Below the pieces are notes generated by a model that was given only the letters and a program-made list of their open reading frames with translations, was not told where the DNA came from and did not search any database. DNA of 64,000 nucleotides, taken from Linanthus parryae. Taxonomy: Eukaryota; Streptophyta; Magnoliopsida; Ericales; Polemoniaceae. Location of the stretch: positions 69,968,127-70,032,126 of the forward strand of contig JALGPY010000006.1 in the NCBI GenBank assembly GCA_023055425.1, in the 5' to 3' direction. The position numbers and the translations under genes were made by a program. Shown here piece after piece: positions 22,306 through 33,619 of this stretch; positions within the stretch are counted from its first letter, which is position 1, and each line of letters opens with the position of its first letter.

Positions 22306-22784
22306 TTCTATAGAACAACGCACAAGTGCAAGCTTGGAGGTCCAGAGCTAATACGGATCGAAAACGGGTAAAAAGCAATGAAAAGAATGGCAAGGACTCA
22401 GGAGAAGTGGCATTTTGTCAATTGCAAGAACCCAGAAGGGTAGCAAAGATGGAAAAAAATGGCAGAGAAGGGGGTTTATATAGAACTCAAGGGAGACTCT
22501 TCAGTTCCTGGTTGAGTCAGCAACGCCTCGAAAACGGGCGAGAATCAATGACCCTATTAAATCCTACAACGATATAGTAGCCCTAGGATATAATGAGGGT
22601 TTGGTTTACTGTGTGACGGGCACACCTTATGTAAACTCCACAACGGCACAACAGTTCAGACAATGATGGCGGCTCATGGGGACTTGAGCCTCTAAATCAC
22701 TTAAGTATTCAGGACTCACCAAGAGTCTTGAGTTAGTCAGTTCTAAACAGCAGCAAAACATGACACATGCGCATAAGCCTATCT

Positions 22785-22925
22785 GTCTACGATAGCGGCA
22801 AAAATCATTAAGTCAAGTGTAAGCCTACCTTTCTAGGTAGCGACGAGACGCGCGTGTAAGCCTATCTGTTTAGATAGCAACCATACACAGCGATGCGCGA
22901 ACCTATCTTTCTAGATAGCCATAGC
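22785..22925 (+). repeat. Hairpin minisatellite array 2 of the Tat-like element
   Basis: Four more units of the array-1 type occur, separated from array 1 by the short antisense gene. One unit reads CTACCTTTCTAGGTAG, in which both stem arms changed together compared with CTATCT/AGATAG. Confidence 0.8.
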
Positions 22926-23142
22926 TCACAAACTTCAAAAACTTAAGCCTAATGGAAAAAAACTCTACTTACCTACAAGGAGCAAACACATACAGCCTCA
23001 CATTCATGTAAGAAAAAAACATGAGCCAATTAAAAGCATGAAAAAAAGATATCACAATTTGCGCGGAACCAGCACGCGCAAAAACATGAAGAATGTTCAA
23101 AGGATCCAAGGATCGCTGCCACAGAGGGCACAAAAAGTTACA

Positions 23143-26100
23143 TTAAAAAGAGTTCGAAAGAGCGATTCTTGCAATGATAAAAGTTAAATCCTCAAAGAAA
23201 TCATTCAAGAGGGAATCTCCCGCCGAAAACCTGATGCTATTAGAAGTTAGCTTCTCCAAGCGAGCCTTGTTGTCCGCATGGCGTTTGGTGGCTGCCTCAA
23301 GTTCCTTGGCCATTTGTTCCAACTCTGCCCTGCGCGCGTGAAGAGCAGCTTTCTCCTCTCCATAGGCAGCATACTCGGACCTGAGTTGCGCAGAATTACT
23401 GATTCTAGTCAACCTCTGCAAAAGGAAGTCCAAATCCAATGGCCCTGTCGCGATCTGCTGAAGCTCTTCCGCGCTAGAAAGGAGGTCCTGAGCGCTGTCA
23501 ACCGTGGTGCTCGCGGGGGTAGTCGCATGAACTCTCTCCAAAATAGCTACCATATTTCTGAAGAGTTACCCACTGACTTTTGGGGCTAGTTCCAACACTC
23601 TAGAAAATGTAGTTGGAAAGGACACGCGCACTTTCATTAGCCACTCAAGGCAAGCTTGGTCATTACCTGCATGCGCGAAAGTAAAAGCAGAACACTCAGC
23701 AAAAACATGAGTTCAGTGACCAAGTATAATGAACTAAAGGGGAATGGCCGTACCAGTTCCTTAAATAATCTGCCGAAGAGGGGCAATGAGCACTACTTCT
23801 TGCGAGCTAGAACCAGTTGCCTTGGCCAACCTTTGATCTGCTTGAGCTTCCCGGGCAAAGTATGCCTCAGGAATCATAAAACTTCTCTCAACCACAACAG
23901 GATTTGCAGTCTGCAAACCCCATACTTCAAATGGATTTTTAGAAAAAAAAGGCCATCCAAATCCAAATCGAATCCCCCTGCAGAAGCAGCACTTCTCGAA
24001 ACAGTCGGCGCAGGAGGCGCGTCGCGCCTGGCTGACTCAATCCCTTTGACATTCTGATCAGTAGAGAGGTTGTGCCCAGTCAAAACAGCCTCCGCAACAC
24101 TTCCCTCAATAGGAGCAACACGCTCACCCAACTCAACATCATGATTAGAGGGCTCAGGCTCTCCAACATTTTCCCCAAAGGACGCGTCTTCCACAACCGT
24201 CGCGAGCTGCTCAACACTTGCTTTCCGCCCAACATCATCTTAATCTGAGGAAATGTGAATTGCTAGGGTGACAGGAGCAACATCACATTCTTTCCTTTGT
24301 TCTTCTTCATCCTGCTCTTCAATGAACTCGAGACGCTTCCCATCGGCACCACCTTCAACTATGGGAGTTCTCTCCGTTACAGTTTTCCCCGAAGAACCTG
24401 CATCAGAAACAAGGGGTACTTCTCCCTCCTCATCATAGTTATCCCCTACAAGAGGATAAGAATAATGTTTCAGGGGTCATGAAGAAATCGGCTCCAAGAT
24501 AAAGAAAAAAATGAGTAGTACCTCTCCTCTTAAAATTTGTGTTGACGGCAGCCTGCTTGGTGAATTCCACTCGAGAACGCTTTGATTTTTGAGTAACTAT
24601 GTCACTAGCTTCGTCACCAGTCCTCTTTTTCGTTGAGCTTTCGTCAATTGAGGCCATAAAGGCTTCTAATGCATCAGAAACTAGCTGCTGGACTTCATGA
24701 GTCATGGGCCTTGCCGGGTCAATACGACTGTTAGGTGCGAGGAATTTTTTAAGATTGCATTCTCCTCGCACAAGCGAACGATAAAACTTACGCTACAGTC
24801 TCCAGAAGCAAAGCGTCTCAGACAACACTGATATGAAGAAAGGGCAAGTAAACACAAATACAAGGGAAGGCGGCGCGAGCATACCTGAATGAAGGAGTCC
24901 ACATACTTAACCTTGGATGTAATGAATTTTTGCTTACTAACGTCGATCTTTTCTTCGAGAACAAATTGAGCACACAAGTACTGATCATTAGCCAGCAAAG
25001 AGTAAAAGCCATACCGGGAATCATCACGACTACGGGTTGTCTTAAAGGGGTACTCCTTCATTAAGAGTACTGGCGCCTTGCTAGGTTGAAGATGAGCATG
25101 ACCGGGACTATTCTGAAAATTGATGAGACGATGGGTTTTGAAATTCCAGAAATTGACCCAGCCAGGAGTATTTTTACCCCTTCTGCTGCGCAAGTTGAAT
25201 CAAAGGGAGTTCAGCAAACTGAAGGGAGGTACTCCGGTCGTATATAACGCTTTCATAACAATTCTTGACAATGGTATCAGGCCACAGTGGAGGGGCGACA
25301 ACATCATACCCGAACTGGGGGCTCACGTGAACAGGATCATAGAAGAACGGTAAGCTGCTCATAACTGGAAGTCTCGAGACCAGGCGCAGATTGGGGCAGA
25401 GCGGGTAGATATCCCTTTCGGACCCACTTAACGATCAACTGTAGACCCAATCCCCTTCAGTTATGTGATCAGCGGTGAGTTCGCGGTCTTCCTCAGGGTA
25501 GAAATCCTCCCAGAAATCTATGTTTTTGTCTTCCATCCGGGCAACATAAGGTCGGGGATGGAAGTAACGAACGTCGTCGCATATAAGGCCAAATGTGCGT
25601 TAGGGAGATTTTATTTTATACCAACGCCATGATCGAGGGGAGAGATAAATTCGTGTGGCATTAGGCGCATTCCATAATTCTACATCGACAAGGTCAGGGG
25701 CACACGCATGCCATCTTTCAAAAATCCACATGGATAAAAATGCAGTATTGACAAAAGTGGCAACGTTAACTATTCCTTGCGACTACTCGGCGTTCTCCAT
25801 AGCTAAATCTAGGCGATCATACAAGGAGCCTAATACAAGGGGCCCTAAGGCTACTTTCTTTCCAAGTGAAAGTCTCACAACATGTGCGAGTTCATGGGTA
25901 AAGACTTCGTCGCGGGGAGACCCATCTATCAGGTAACGCGACAACCACACGCAGAGAAACCCTCAAAGGGTAAAATTGAGCCCTTTACCGTCAACACTGA
26001 TAACATATTTTGGATCCTTGTCTCGCCACTCGCGAGCCACGTGTGGTTTAACATAATCATTGAAGAAGTACATCACCCACTTTGACCTGCTGTTCTTTGG

Positions 26101-26755
26101 ACTAGAGGAGACGTATACAAATGCCTTACTAGGTTCAGTCGCGCCTGGTTTCCATCTCGAAGTAGCCTTCTTCAAGTCTGCTATGAAGACCTTCATATCC
26201 TCAAACAGTCAAAGGGGCCAGGGGATCAACGACCCCTATACTTGGAAGATGCAGCAAAACTTCTCTATCTTCCAGGGTCAGAGCGACTTCAAAATCAGGA
26301 AAATGGAAGGTGTGCGTCTTTCTGGAATACCTGGAAAAAAGTGTCTATAGCATGACATTATCAACTTTCACATGAAGTCCCTTCGTGGCGCGGGCGGCGT
26401 GAAATATATTGGCGCGCTTCAACTCCATTGTGTGGTTAATAAGAATGAATTATGTCCATTCTTCCATCCAGTCAAGCCCTTCCATAAAGGCTTGTGGAAG
26501 AATATCGGTAAAACCATACAAGCCAACTTCAATGCCAAGCCTTTGTACATCTTGGGTATTGGCAACATCCCAGTCAGAACTTGCAGGCTCAGGAACAAGT
26601 TGTAGAGCGTCATCTATCAGAGATGCTTGGAGAGTGGTCGCCTTAATAGTAACCACATAGAAATCATCACCACCCAGATATGTGGCTTTGAACCATAAAT
26701 TCTAGGAAGTTCCGGCATTTTAACGACCTCCTTGTTTGACTTCTTGGGAGCCATT
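23143..26755 (-). pseudogene. Antisense gene of the Tat-like element, plant-mobile-domain-like
   Basis: The minus-strand ATG at 26755 starts MAPKKSNKEVVKMPELP. Downstream pieces in shifting frames contain FPDFEVALTLEDREVLLHLP, which matches the L-T-L-x-D-x-x-x-L-L-x-L-P core of plant mobile (aminotransferase-like) domains. A KWVMYFFNDYV...REWRDKDP region and a GWVNFWNFKTHRLINF region follow. A basic, Ser/Lys-rich middle comes next, and the gene ends in a coiled-coil-like helix (about 23143-23553) rich in Glu/Leu/Ala. Frames change at least six times. Some breaks may be introns, since Tat antisense genes can be spliced; others are clear stops. The protein role is unknown; plant mobile domains occur in transposons and in silencing-related host proteins. 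Confidence 0.6.
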
Positions 26756-27440
26756 GTTGTGAACGCAAAAACAACAGATTACAATTCCGTTGAATGCAAA
26801 AGGAAAGAAAAAAGGGGGGGGGGGGGGAGAAGAGTATCTGCAAAATTCGACCACAAATTTCAAAATTTAGAAACAGCTATTCACTCACCTTGTTGACTAT
26901 TGAGCGCTTGAACTGCGTGGGAGAATTTGTTGACAATCTGATCAAGAACCTGGTCGAAGGTTTCAGATTCTTGCTGAGGATTCTCTCTGTGATGCATACG
27001 AACTCAGAAACAATGGCAATGGGAAAAGTTCTAATTGAAGAAAGCAAAGGGTTTACATAGCCTTTAGATTGAAGAGTCACGACTGCTGACGTCTACCGAG
27101 TCAGCAATGCTTCGGAATCCGGCGAGATTGGCGACCCATCAAATCGTTCTGAGTTACAAACAGTTGCTTCGTCAGAAACCAAACAACGCTTCTAAACCCT
27201 AGGAAATGATGGCTATGACCGGGGGCTAGAGATTTGAATCTTATTCAAAATACGAGGATTTTTGTGGGATCCGCGCACGACTGATTTTTCGCGACTGCAC
27301 GACGAACGCGCGCGTGACATTTGCGCAAAAGGGCTAATGTAGATGGTGATTTCCAGACAGACAGATCACATCCACGTGGCAGCCATCCAGCACACCTAGC
27401 TGTGCTCCATACACACCGGATAACTACCCATGCTGATCCG

Positions 27441-27450
27441 CTTGGGGGCT
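27441..27450 (+). other. Candidate polypurine tract of the Tat-like element
   Basis: CTTGGGGGCT followed by TG resembles the purine tract of Tat elements. A weaker alternative, CCGGGGGCTAGAG, lies at about 27219. Confidence 0.4.
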
Positions 27451-28098
27451 GCGAGACAGGGCCCTCGCGTACCAACACGGGAGTTGTAGGAACTCAGTGG
27501 TTTGGAGGCTAGGGTAAGGCCCGTCACGCGCGTGCGACAATCAAGCTCGCGCGCGACTGTTTGTAATTGCTTTGAGAAAATTAATGGCCACGTCCTATAA
27601 ACCCGGCTTGACCTCATAACGGTCTCCGGTATGTACGGTCAGGTGCCTAACGGTTCCTATATACACGGTCAAACGTGTTGTTATATGGGGCTACCATTAA
27701 GTCGCCATTTATGCTGCATTAACCCTCTCGCAACGGTCACTTACCCACTATATATAGGATCGTTAGCCCTCCGTTGTGACATAATAGTTCATCTGGACTT
27801 GCCGAAGACTTTTGCTATTAAGCTGTCTCTCTCTCTCTCACAGTTACCATTGCTTACCCTCTCCCTAAACATAGCCTACATCTCTTTGTGTTCCTATTCT
27901 CTGCTTGAGGTGCACACTTGGATCTCTCCGAAGGATATCCTTGCGCACAAATGTCTACCCCTAACTACTTGCTCAATTAATTAGCTTAATTATACAAACT
28001 ACAGCTACCTCCCCTCTTTCCAAATAAGCTCAAAAATCATCATACAAACTTTACGAAAAAGTCATTAATTACCAGTATAATAAAAATGGGGTATTACA
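27450..28098 (+). mobile_element. 3' LTR of the Tat-like element (about 650 bp)
   Basis: It has a TATA box (ACTATATATAGG, about 27748-27759) and a CT-repeat transcript-start region (27822-27840). It ends GGGGTATTACA at 28098. The next bases, ACACT, start copia coding sequence, consistent with insertion into a copia element. The LTR start is uncertain. Confidence 0.5.
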
Positions 28099-28100
28099 AC

Positions 28101-28303
28101 ACTAGCGCACGAAACATTTGGAAATTGACTTGCATTTTGTTCGTGAAAAGGTGGGCTTAGGGAAACTCCGTGTTCTACATATCCCTGCTGATTATGAGTA
28201 TGCTGACATCTTCACCAAGGGATTGCCTCGTCATTTATTTGAGTGTTTCAGGTCCAGTCTGACCGTCCGTCCTCCTACCGCTCTCACTAAGGGGGAGTAT
28301 TAG
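28101..28303 (+). pseudogene. Copia element D: C-terminal RNase H
   Basis: The plus-strand frame reads RTKHLEIDLHFVREKV...HIPADYEYADIFTKGLP, then a stop at 28301-28303. RTKHI[DE]...HFIR and the A-D-I-x-T-K-x-L motif are the standard end of copia RNase H. The part upstream was displaced by the Tat-like insertion. Confidence 0.85.
28289..28297 (+). other. Polypurine tract of copia element D
   Basis: AAGGGGGAG lies next to TATTAG, which I read as a mutated TGTTAG LTR start at 28298. The tract overlaps the last RNase H codons. Confidence 0.6.
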
Positions 28304-28332
28304 TCATGATGTAACTAAGAGGATCATGATTT
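28298..28332 (+). mobile_element. Start of the 3' LTR of copia element D, interrupted by copia A
   Basis: The LTR begins right after the purine tract and is cut after about 35 bp by copia A. The target AATTT is duplicated (28333-28337 and 47709-47713). The LTR resumes at 47714, where a TATA-like GCTATAAATGG stands at about 47730. Confidence 0.6.
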
Positions 28333-28337
28333 AATTT

Positions 28338-29698
28338 TCTAGGGTTTGATGCAGGTAACACAGTGGAATAACAAAAATTTAATCCTAACCCCTCCACGGA
28401 TCGCAGGGAAGCAATCATAACATGATTAGGGTTAACAAATAGTGTACCTTGTTTGTGTGATCACAGCAAAGAATTGTGTCTTCACCTCTATGAATATCTA
28501 CACCTAGGCTTGCAACGAAAGAAGGAATCAAGGGATCACGCAAATTGGAGCACCAAAATCCACGCGCCACAAGGGGGCCGACGACTTGGAAGGGCAGACG
28601 GGTTGGGACTCAGCCTCAACTCTCTCTCTCTCCTTGTTTTGTTATGTTCTATCAATAATGACTTGTCTTGAGAAAATAATAATCTCGAGTGACCTTATAT
28701 AGTTAGTAACTTCTTATTAACTACAGATTTGCCCCAACATTAATCATGTCCATACACGGATTAGTCCACCTTGCAATTTAGTCCTACTAACTTTGCTTGT
28801 GGTTGCATTATGATCCTCTTGATTAATTAGTCCAACTAATTAATATCCAAATCCACTTTAATACATAAGGTATGTGACCACATAGGTTTCTACTTAGTTG
28901 GTAGTAACTATTACAAAGATAAAAGGTGTCTAGAAACACATCTATGCCACCCAGCTAATAGAAAAGGCAATGGTCTGACAAAATATGTGCCCAATGTTAC
29001 CGCGTTGTATCTATCCCTTTTTCTTTATATCTGGATTGGACACCAGACATAATTGTCACACTCTTATATCCAATCCATAGTTTCTCGATCCTCGGAATAG
29101 GCTTATCTATACAGATAACACCTATATCTCCATATTGATTTATCTCAGTCTGGCCATACATTCCATAAGCACTACCCCTCGAGTGGCCCAGGGATATTTT
29201 CTCCCATTATGTGGGCGGGAACAATCCTCTTTACATCACTATCATCTCTAAGTTTGCTTCCTATCATCCCCTATGACTATCTTTATAGTTGCCCACTTAT
29301 GATGCATCGTTTGATAATATCAAACATGATATTTCCCAGCTAGAGTATCTAGTGACTTCAAGTGTAAGGATTACAACACCATTAGCACTACGAGAAGCAC
29401 TTGTGGCATTGACATAATCTAATGTAGCCTTCTCGTTGTGGGTGAATCCAGTATGCCATTACTCCTAATGCATACCCAAGTCTTAGACTTGATATCTCCA
29501 TATCAATCTACCCACATACTAGTCTATAGTGATCATCCTGTTAATCAGTATAATAGACTAGGGATATTTAAGATAAACAACACATTTGCAATCTAAGGAA
29601 TTCATCATACTAAATATCTCCATAAATAATAAATGAATATTGTAGCCAAATCATGTTCATACTAAATATAGATTGCCTCAAGGGCATCTACTCCAACA
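28338..29698 (-). repeat. 3' LTR of copia A
   Basis: The minus strand starts TGTTGGAGTAGATGCCC at 29698. The sequence follows the 5' LTR over its whole length with scattered differences. The LTR terminus at 28338 reads TC where the other LTR has TG. Confidence 0.85.
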
Positions 29699-29829
29699 GT
29701 CTCCCACTTGCACTAGAGCCAATCTGGTGCATCTCGTATGCCTATAGATGAAGTGTGTCCTTCATGCTTGCGTTGAAAAAGCGGCTTTGTCAGTGGATCT
29801 GAGAGATTATTGTCCGTTGGAATCTTGCA

Positions 29830-30693
29830 TATCTTCACATCTCCTCTATCAATGATCTCTCAAATAAGATGGAATCTCCTAAGTACATGTTTGGATTTCT
29901 GGTGTGACGTGGGATCCTTGGCTTGTGCGATCGCGCCAGTGTTTTCATAGCACAACGCAATGGCATCCACAATACTAGGAACCCTACCAAGTTCAGTGAT
30001 AAACTTCCTGATCCAAACGGCTTCCTTTGATGCACCCGCCGCAGCATTGTACTCAACTTAGAATCAACCAGTTTCTCTTGCTTGGAACTCTTCCAGCTCA
30101 AATCTCCTCCATTCAGGCAAAACACATAGCCCCACTGCGATCTATAGTTGTCTTTTTCGGATTGGAATCTCGCGTCAATGTGACCAATTACACTGAGTTC
30201 TTCCTCACCTCCAAATATCAAGAATGCATCCTTAGTTCTTCTGAAGTATTGAAGGATATTCTTGACAGTAATCCAGTGACTCTCACCCAGGTTGGACTGA
30301 TATCTGCTTACCATACTCAACGCGTATGGCATATCTGGTCTAGTACACAACATGACATACATGATAGATCATATAGATGACGCATATGGGATCCTACTCA
30401 TGCGGTCGACAGTCAGACTTCGAAAGGGTGACTCCATGGGACATGGAAAGAATCATTTCTTCGATTCTTGCATGTTGAACTGTTTCAGCACCTTGTTTAT
30501 GTATGTACTTTAACTTAGGCTGAGCAGCTTCTTAGATCTATCTCTATAGATTTTGATACCAAGTATATAAGCTGCGTCTCCTAAGTCCTTCATTTCAAAA
30601 CACTTCCCTAGCTAGTCTTTAACAAATTGCAAGGTAGGAATGTCATTTCCAATGAGTAGTATGTCATCCACATACAAGACCATAAACACATCA
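29830..30693 (-). pseudogene. Copia A: end of reverse transcriptase and RNase H
   Basis: At 30640-30690 the minus strand reads VFMVLYVDDILLIGND, the catalytic YVDD box, directly beside the copia B insertion edge. Then come MLCTRPDMPYALSMVSRYQSN and an RNase H region (SVIGHIDARF..., GDLSWKSSKQ), with frameshifts. The N-terminal half of the enzyme lies 12 kb away at 42620-43640. Confidence 0.85.
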
Positions 30694-33356
30694 TGAAAGT
30701 TTGAGCGTGCAGATGATAATGCAGCTAAGATACTCTAGAAGGGGGGGGGGTTGAATAGAGTATGCCAACATTTTGCAAAACTTGCCAGGAAGATGAGAAC
30801 TTATGCAAACAATGAAGTTCAAGGCCTTGAAAACAAGTTCAAACCCTTGAAAACAGAAAGTTTTGTATGCTGGAATACTATGAAAAAGAAAGAACTATAA
30901 ATGCAAGAGACAAGTGATTTATAGATGATAACTCTCTTTTAGGAGCTATTAATATACTTCCATATTACTTTTATTAGGCTTATTTCACATGATTTATATG
31001 TTATATTTGCACAAATATGTAATTTGACGATTTATAAGCCTAAGAGTCAAAAGTTGTGTTTCTAGCTTATTTGCGCATATTTTCTCTCATATTTGCGATG
31101 ATAATTGCACGGGTTGTTTAGTGTTTTGTTTCTCAGGTAAAATAGGTGAAATGGATCTTATGAGAGGCTTGGATACGCTTGGTATGGAGCTAGATGAAGA
31201 GGAGAAAAGAAGACGCAAAGATGAAGAAAAGTTGAAAAAGTCACTCCTGACCAGCCGGTACTATTTTCGATGCTCAGGAAAATCTATACATAATTTGGGA
31301 GCAAGGCCTGCGGCATTGGAAAGTAGACATACGTAGCTTTCCAAAGATATATGGTAGGCCCAAAGATGAGTTCGTATGAGGGAGATACAGTCCGCGCAAA
31401 ATCAGCTTACAATTTTGTCCGGGAATTACAAACTGGAGGGGCTGAAGTGCAAATTTGGCCAAAGTTCATTAAAAAACGTGCCCAAACCTTATGAAACGAT
31501 TTCTCAGCCCTAGAACAGAGCACGACGCTGCTGGAGGAAGGGAGGAGACAGCTCCCAAGCCATTGGAGAGCTCGGATTCCCGCCGGATCAAGGATTCATC
31601 GTTTGATCTCTCTATCTCTCTTGTTTTTGATGTACTTGGAAATTCTTCGTTGTATTCCCAACTATGAGTAGCTAAACTTTCTTCTATTCGGGATATCTCA
31701 TAGGTAGCTAGGGTTTGAACACCATGTTGGTGATTTATGGATCTTTTTCATGATTTTCGCTTAATTGAATGTGTTTTTCTTAGCTATGCTTGATTTATGT
31801 ACTTAATTCTATCGTTTCTATTGTTTGAGCTCTCAATAGGATGATTATAGGTAGAGGATGTTAGAGGAATCAACATTCTCTACCGAGAAACTTGAATCAA
31901 GCACTAGCCGTATCTAGGGTTGAGGAATCTTGCTAGTTAGCTAGAACTAAGAGTAGACCAAAACAACATAATGCTTATTTAAACTTGAGTAGGCTAGAGG
32001 AATCAGGTACAAGAGTTTGAATATAGGCTTTGGTTGATGAATCTTCAAAGCATAGGTGCTCGTTTGGCTAAGTAAAAGACGTTCGTGTTACTTGAACATA
32101 AATCATAAGTGGTGTGAGATCCCTTGTGAACCCGTAGAGATATCTTGAATTTTGTCCCTCGTATATATCTCAATTTTAATAATTAGCTTGTTATTTACTT
32201 TCTTAGATTAGTCAAACAAACTCAATTACTTTCCCACATTAAAGTTAATCGTCCTAATTCGTTCACGAGAAGTCCTTTGGGTTCGACTAACCCGGATTAC
32301 CGGATATTACTACACGCGACAGCCGTACACTTGCGGTTGGATCGTGTAAATAGAGTTCAGTCAACTTGGACCTACGTCTCTACCTCAGGGATTAGATCCC
32401 TGCAGGATTTTCAACTCAATTCTTATTAATCAAAAGCTAAGTCCTAGAACTCAAGCACAGAGAGTTCCCTTACTCTGTTACAGCTTGTGGTTTTTCCTAA
32501 CCTGTCTAGTATCTGCTCTAGCTAACTGATTAACTAAGAATTCTCTATTGTTCACCTTGAACAATCCTTGAGAATATATGTAGAAATAATACATAAATGA
32601 TCTACCAATACAGCTCAATACAGAAGTACACTTAGAATAGAAAACTGCAGTTAAGAATGCAGTGAACTTCTGTGGAATGGATTGAGAGTGTGATTTTCTT
32701 CTTTGGTGCTTTTTCAATACAGAAACTTTTCTCTCACTTTTTGCCCGTTGAGTATTGTCTCTTGTTGCTTCAAAGTCAGCTCCATTTATACTGTTTGAAG
32801 CTCTGCAAATCTTCCCAGATTTTCAGCAACAACTTCTTGTTTTGTAGGCAACAACTTTGACTCTCTTTAGCAGCTTTCTCCAACGAATAGATGATCACAA
32901 TCTTCAGAGATATTATTGTGATCTTGTCTTTAAACAATCTGAGAAGATGTCATAAGACTCTGATTGATCACAGGATCAAAGGGTCCAACTATTTCCAAAT
33001 CTGCAAAAGTTCAGTTTAGGAAACAATCCTACAAATCTTGGAAATAAAATTTCCTGAAATATCAAAGTCAAACTGATGTTATTCTGTGTACAAACGTGTT
33101 AGAACAAAATTGTCTTTCATCATCTAATAATAGTGAATCAAACATATGAAAGATAGAGAGGGAATCAACTCAGAGAGCTTGCAGAAAACTCCCCCTGAGA
33201 ATGTTCACACAGGTTAATCAGTTTCAGGGCTTTGAATCATGTTTCAAGGCCTTAAACTATTTTCAAGCCTCTGGGAACTGATTCAAGGCTTTGAAAGCTG
33301 ATTCAATGCCTTGAAATAGCTGAACTATTCCAAGCCTTGCAAAACCTGATCTTACA
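30694..33356 (-). repeat. 3' LTR of copia B, split by an Athila-like solo LTR
   Basis: The plus strand begins TGAAAGTTTGAGCGTGC and ends CCTGATCTTACA. It matches the right LTR except for the 1.4-kb insertion at 30926-32349. A run of ten G lies at 30741-30750. Both ends are rich in TTCAAGGCCTTGAA-like palindromes. Confidence 0.85.
30926..32349 (+). mobile_element. Solo LTR, Athila-like gypsy, in the copia B LTR
   Basis: A 1,424-bp insertion begins TGATAACTCTC and ends CACTTGCGGTTGGATCGTGTAA. A perfect 5-bp duplication ATAGA flanks it (30921-30925, 32350-32354). The sister LTR at 41147 has the empty site with a single ATAGA. The length, the TGATAACT start and the CGTACACTTGCGG-type end fit LTRs of Athila-like elements. 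No internal sequence is present, so it is a solo LTR left by recombination. Confidence 0.75.
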
Positions 33357-33368
33357 ATCTCCCCCTTG
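33357..33368 (-). other. Polypurine tract of copia B
   Basis: The minus strand reads CATCAAGGGGGAGAT immediately before the LTR start TGTAAGATC. Confidence 0.8.
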
Positions 33369-33619
33369 ATGAAAGACAAAACCAAATTCTTGTTGATCCT
33401 TAGTCTCTGCAAAAAATACTAATTAGTTTACCATGTATAACAACATCGTAATTCCAAAAAGATCCAAATTATTCAAATTGCCAACAAAAAGTAAACAGTT
33501 CAGCAAGATGCAAAAAATAAACCTAGAAAGCTAAACCTAGAATTTTCTCCCCCTTTTTGACTTTGATCAATAAAGTATAGAAAAGATGTTGGATCAAGTG
33601 TCGGGAAAATTTTGAAAAA

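Larger units (their letters stand above)
20872..28098 (+). mobile_element. 3' half of a Tat-like gypsy retrotransposon
   Basis: In order: integrase end, hairpin minisatellite array 1, a short antisense gene remnant, array 2, a large antisense gene with a plant-mobile-domain-like core, a candidate purine tract CTTGGGGGCT (27441-27450) and a 3' LTR ending TTACA at 28098. A variable repeat array and antisense ORFs between pol and the 3' LTR are known from Tat-lineage elements such as Ogre and Grande. The 5' half is missing. Confidence 0.65.

Noticed and set aside
21947..22371. Plus-strand ORFs of 134 and 97 codons
   Set aside because: The region is better explained as the antisense gene remnant and its upstream part on the minus strand; no domain is seen in these frames.
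21108..22925. CRISPR-like array
   Set aside because: Repeats are imperfect with irregular spacing in a plant retrotransposon, and no cas genes are present.
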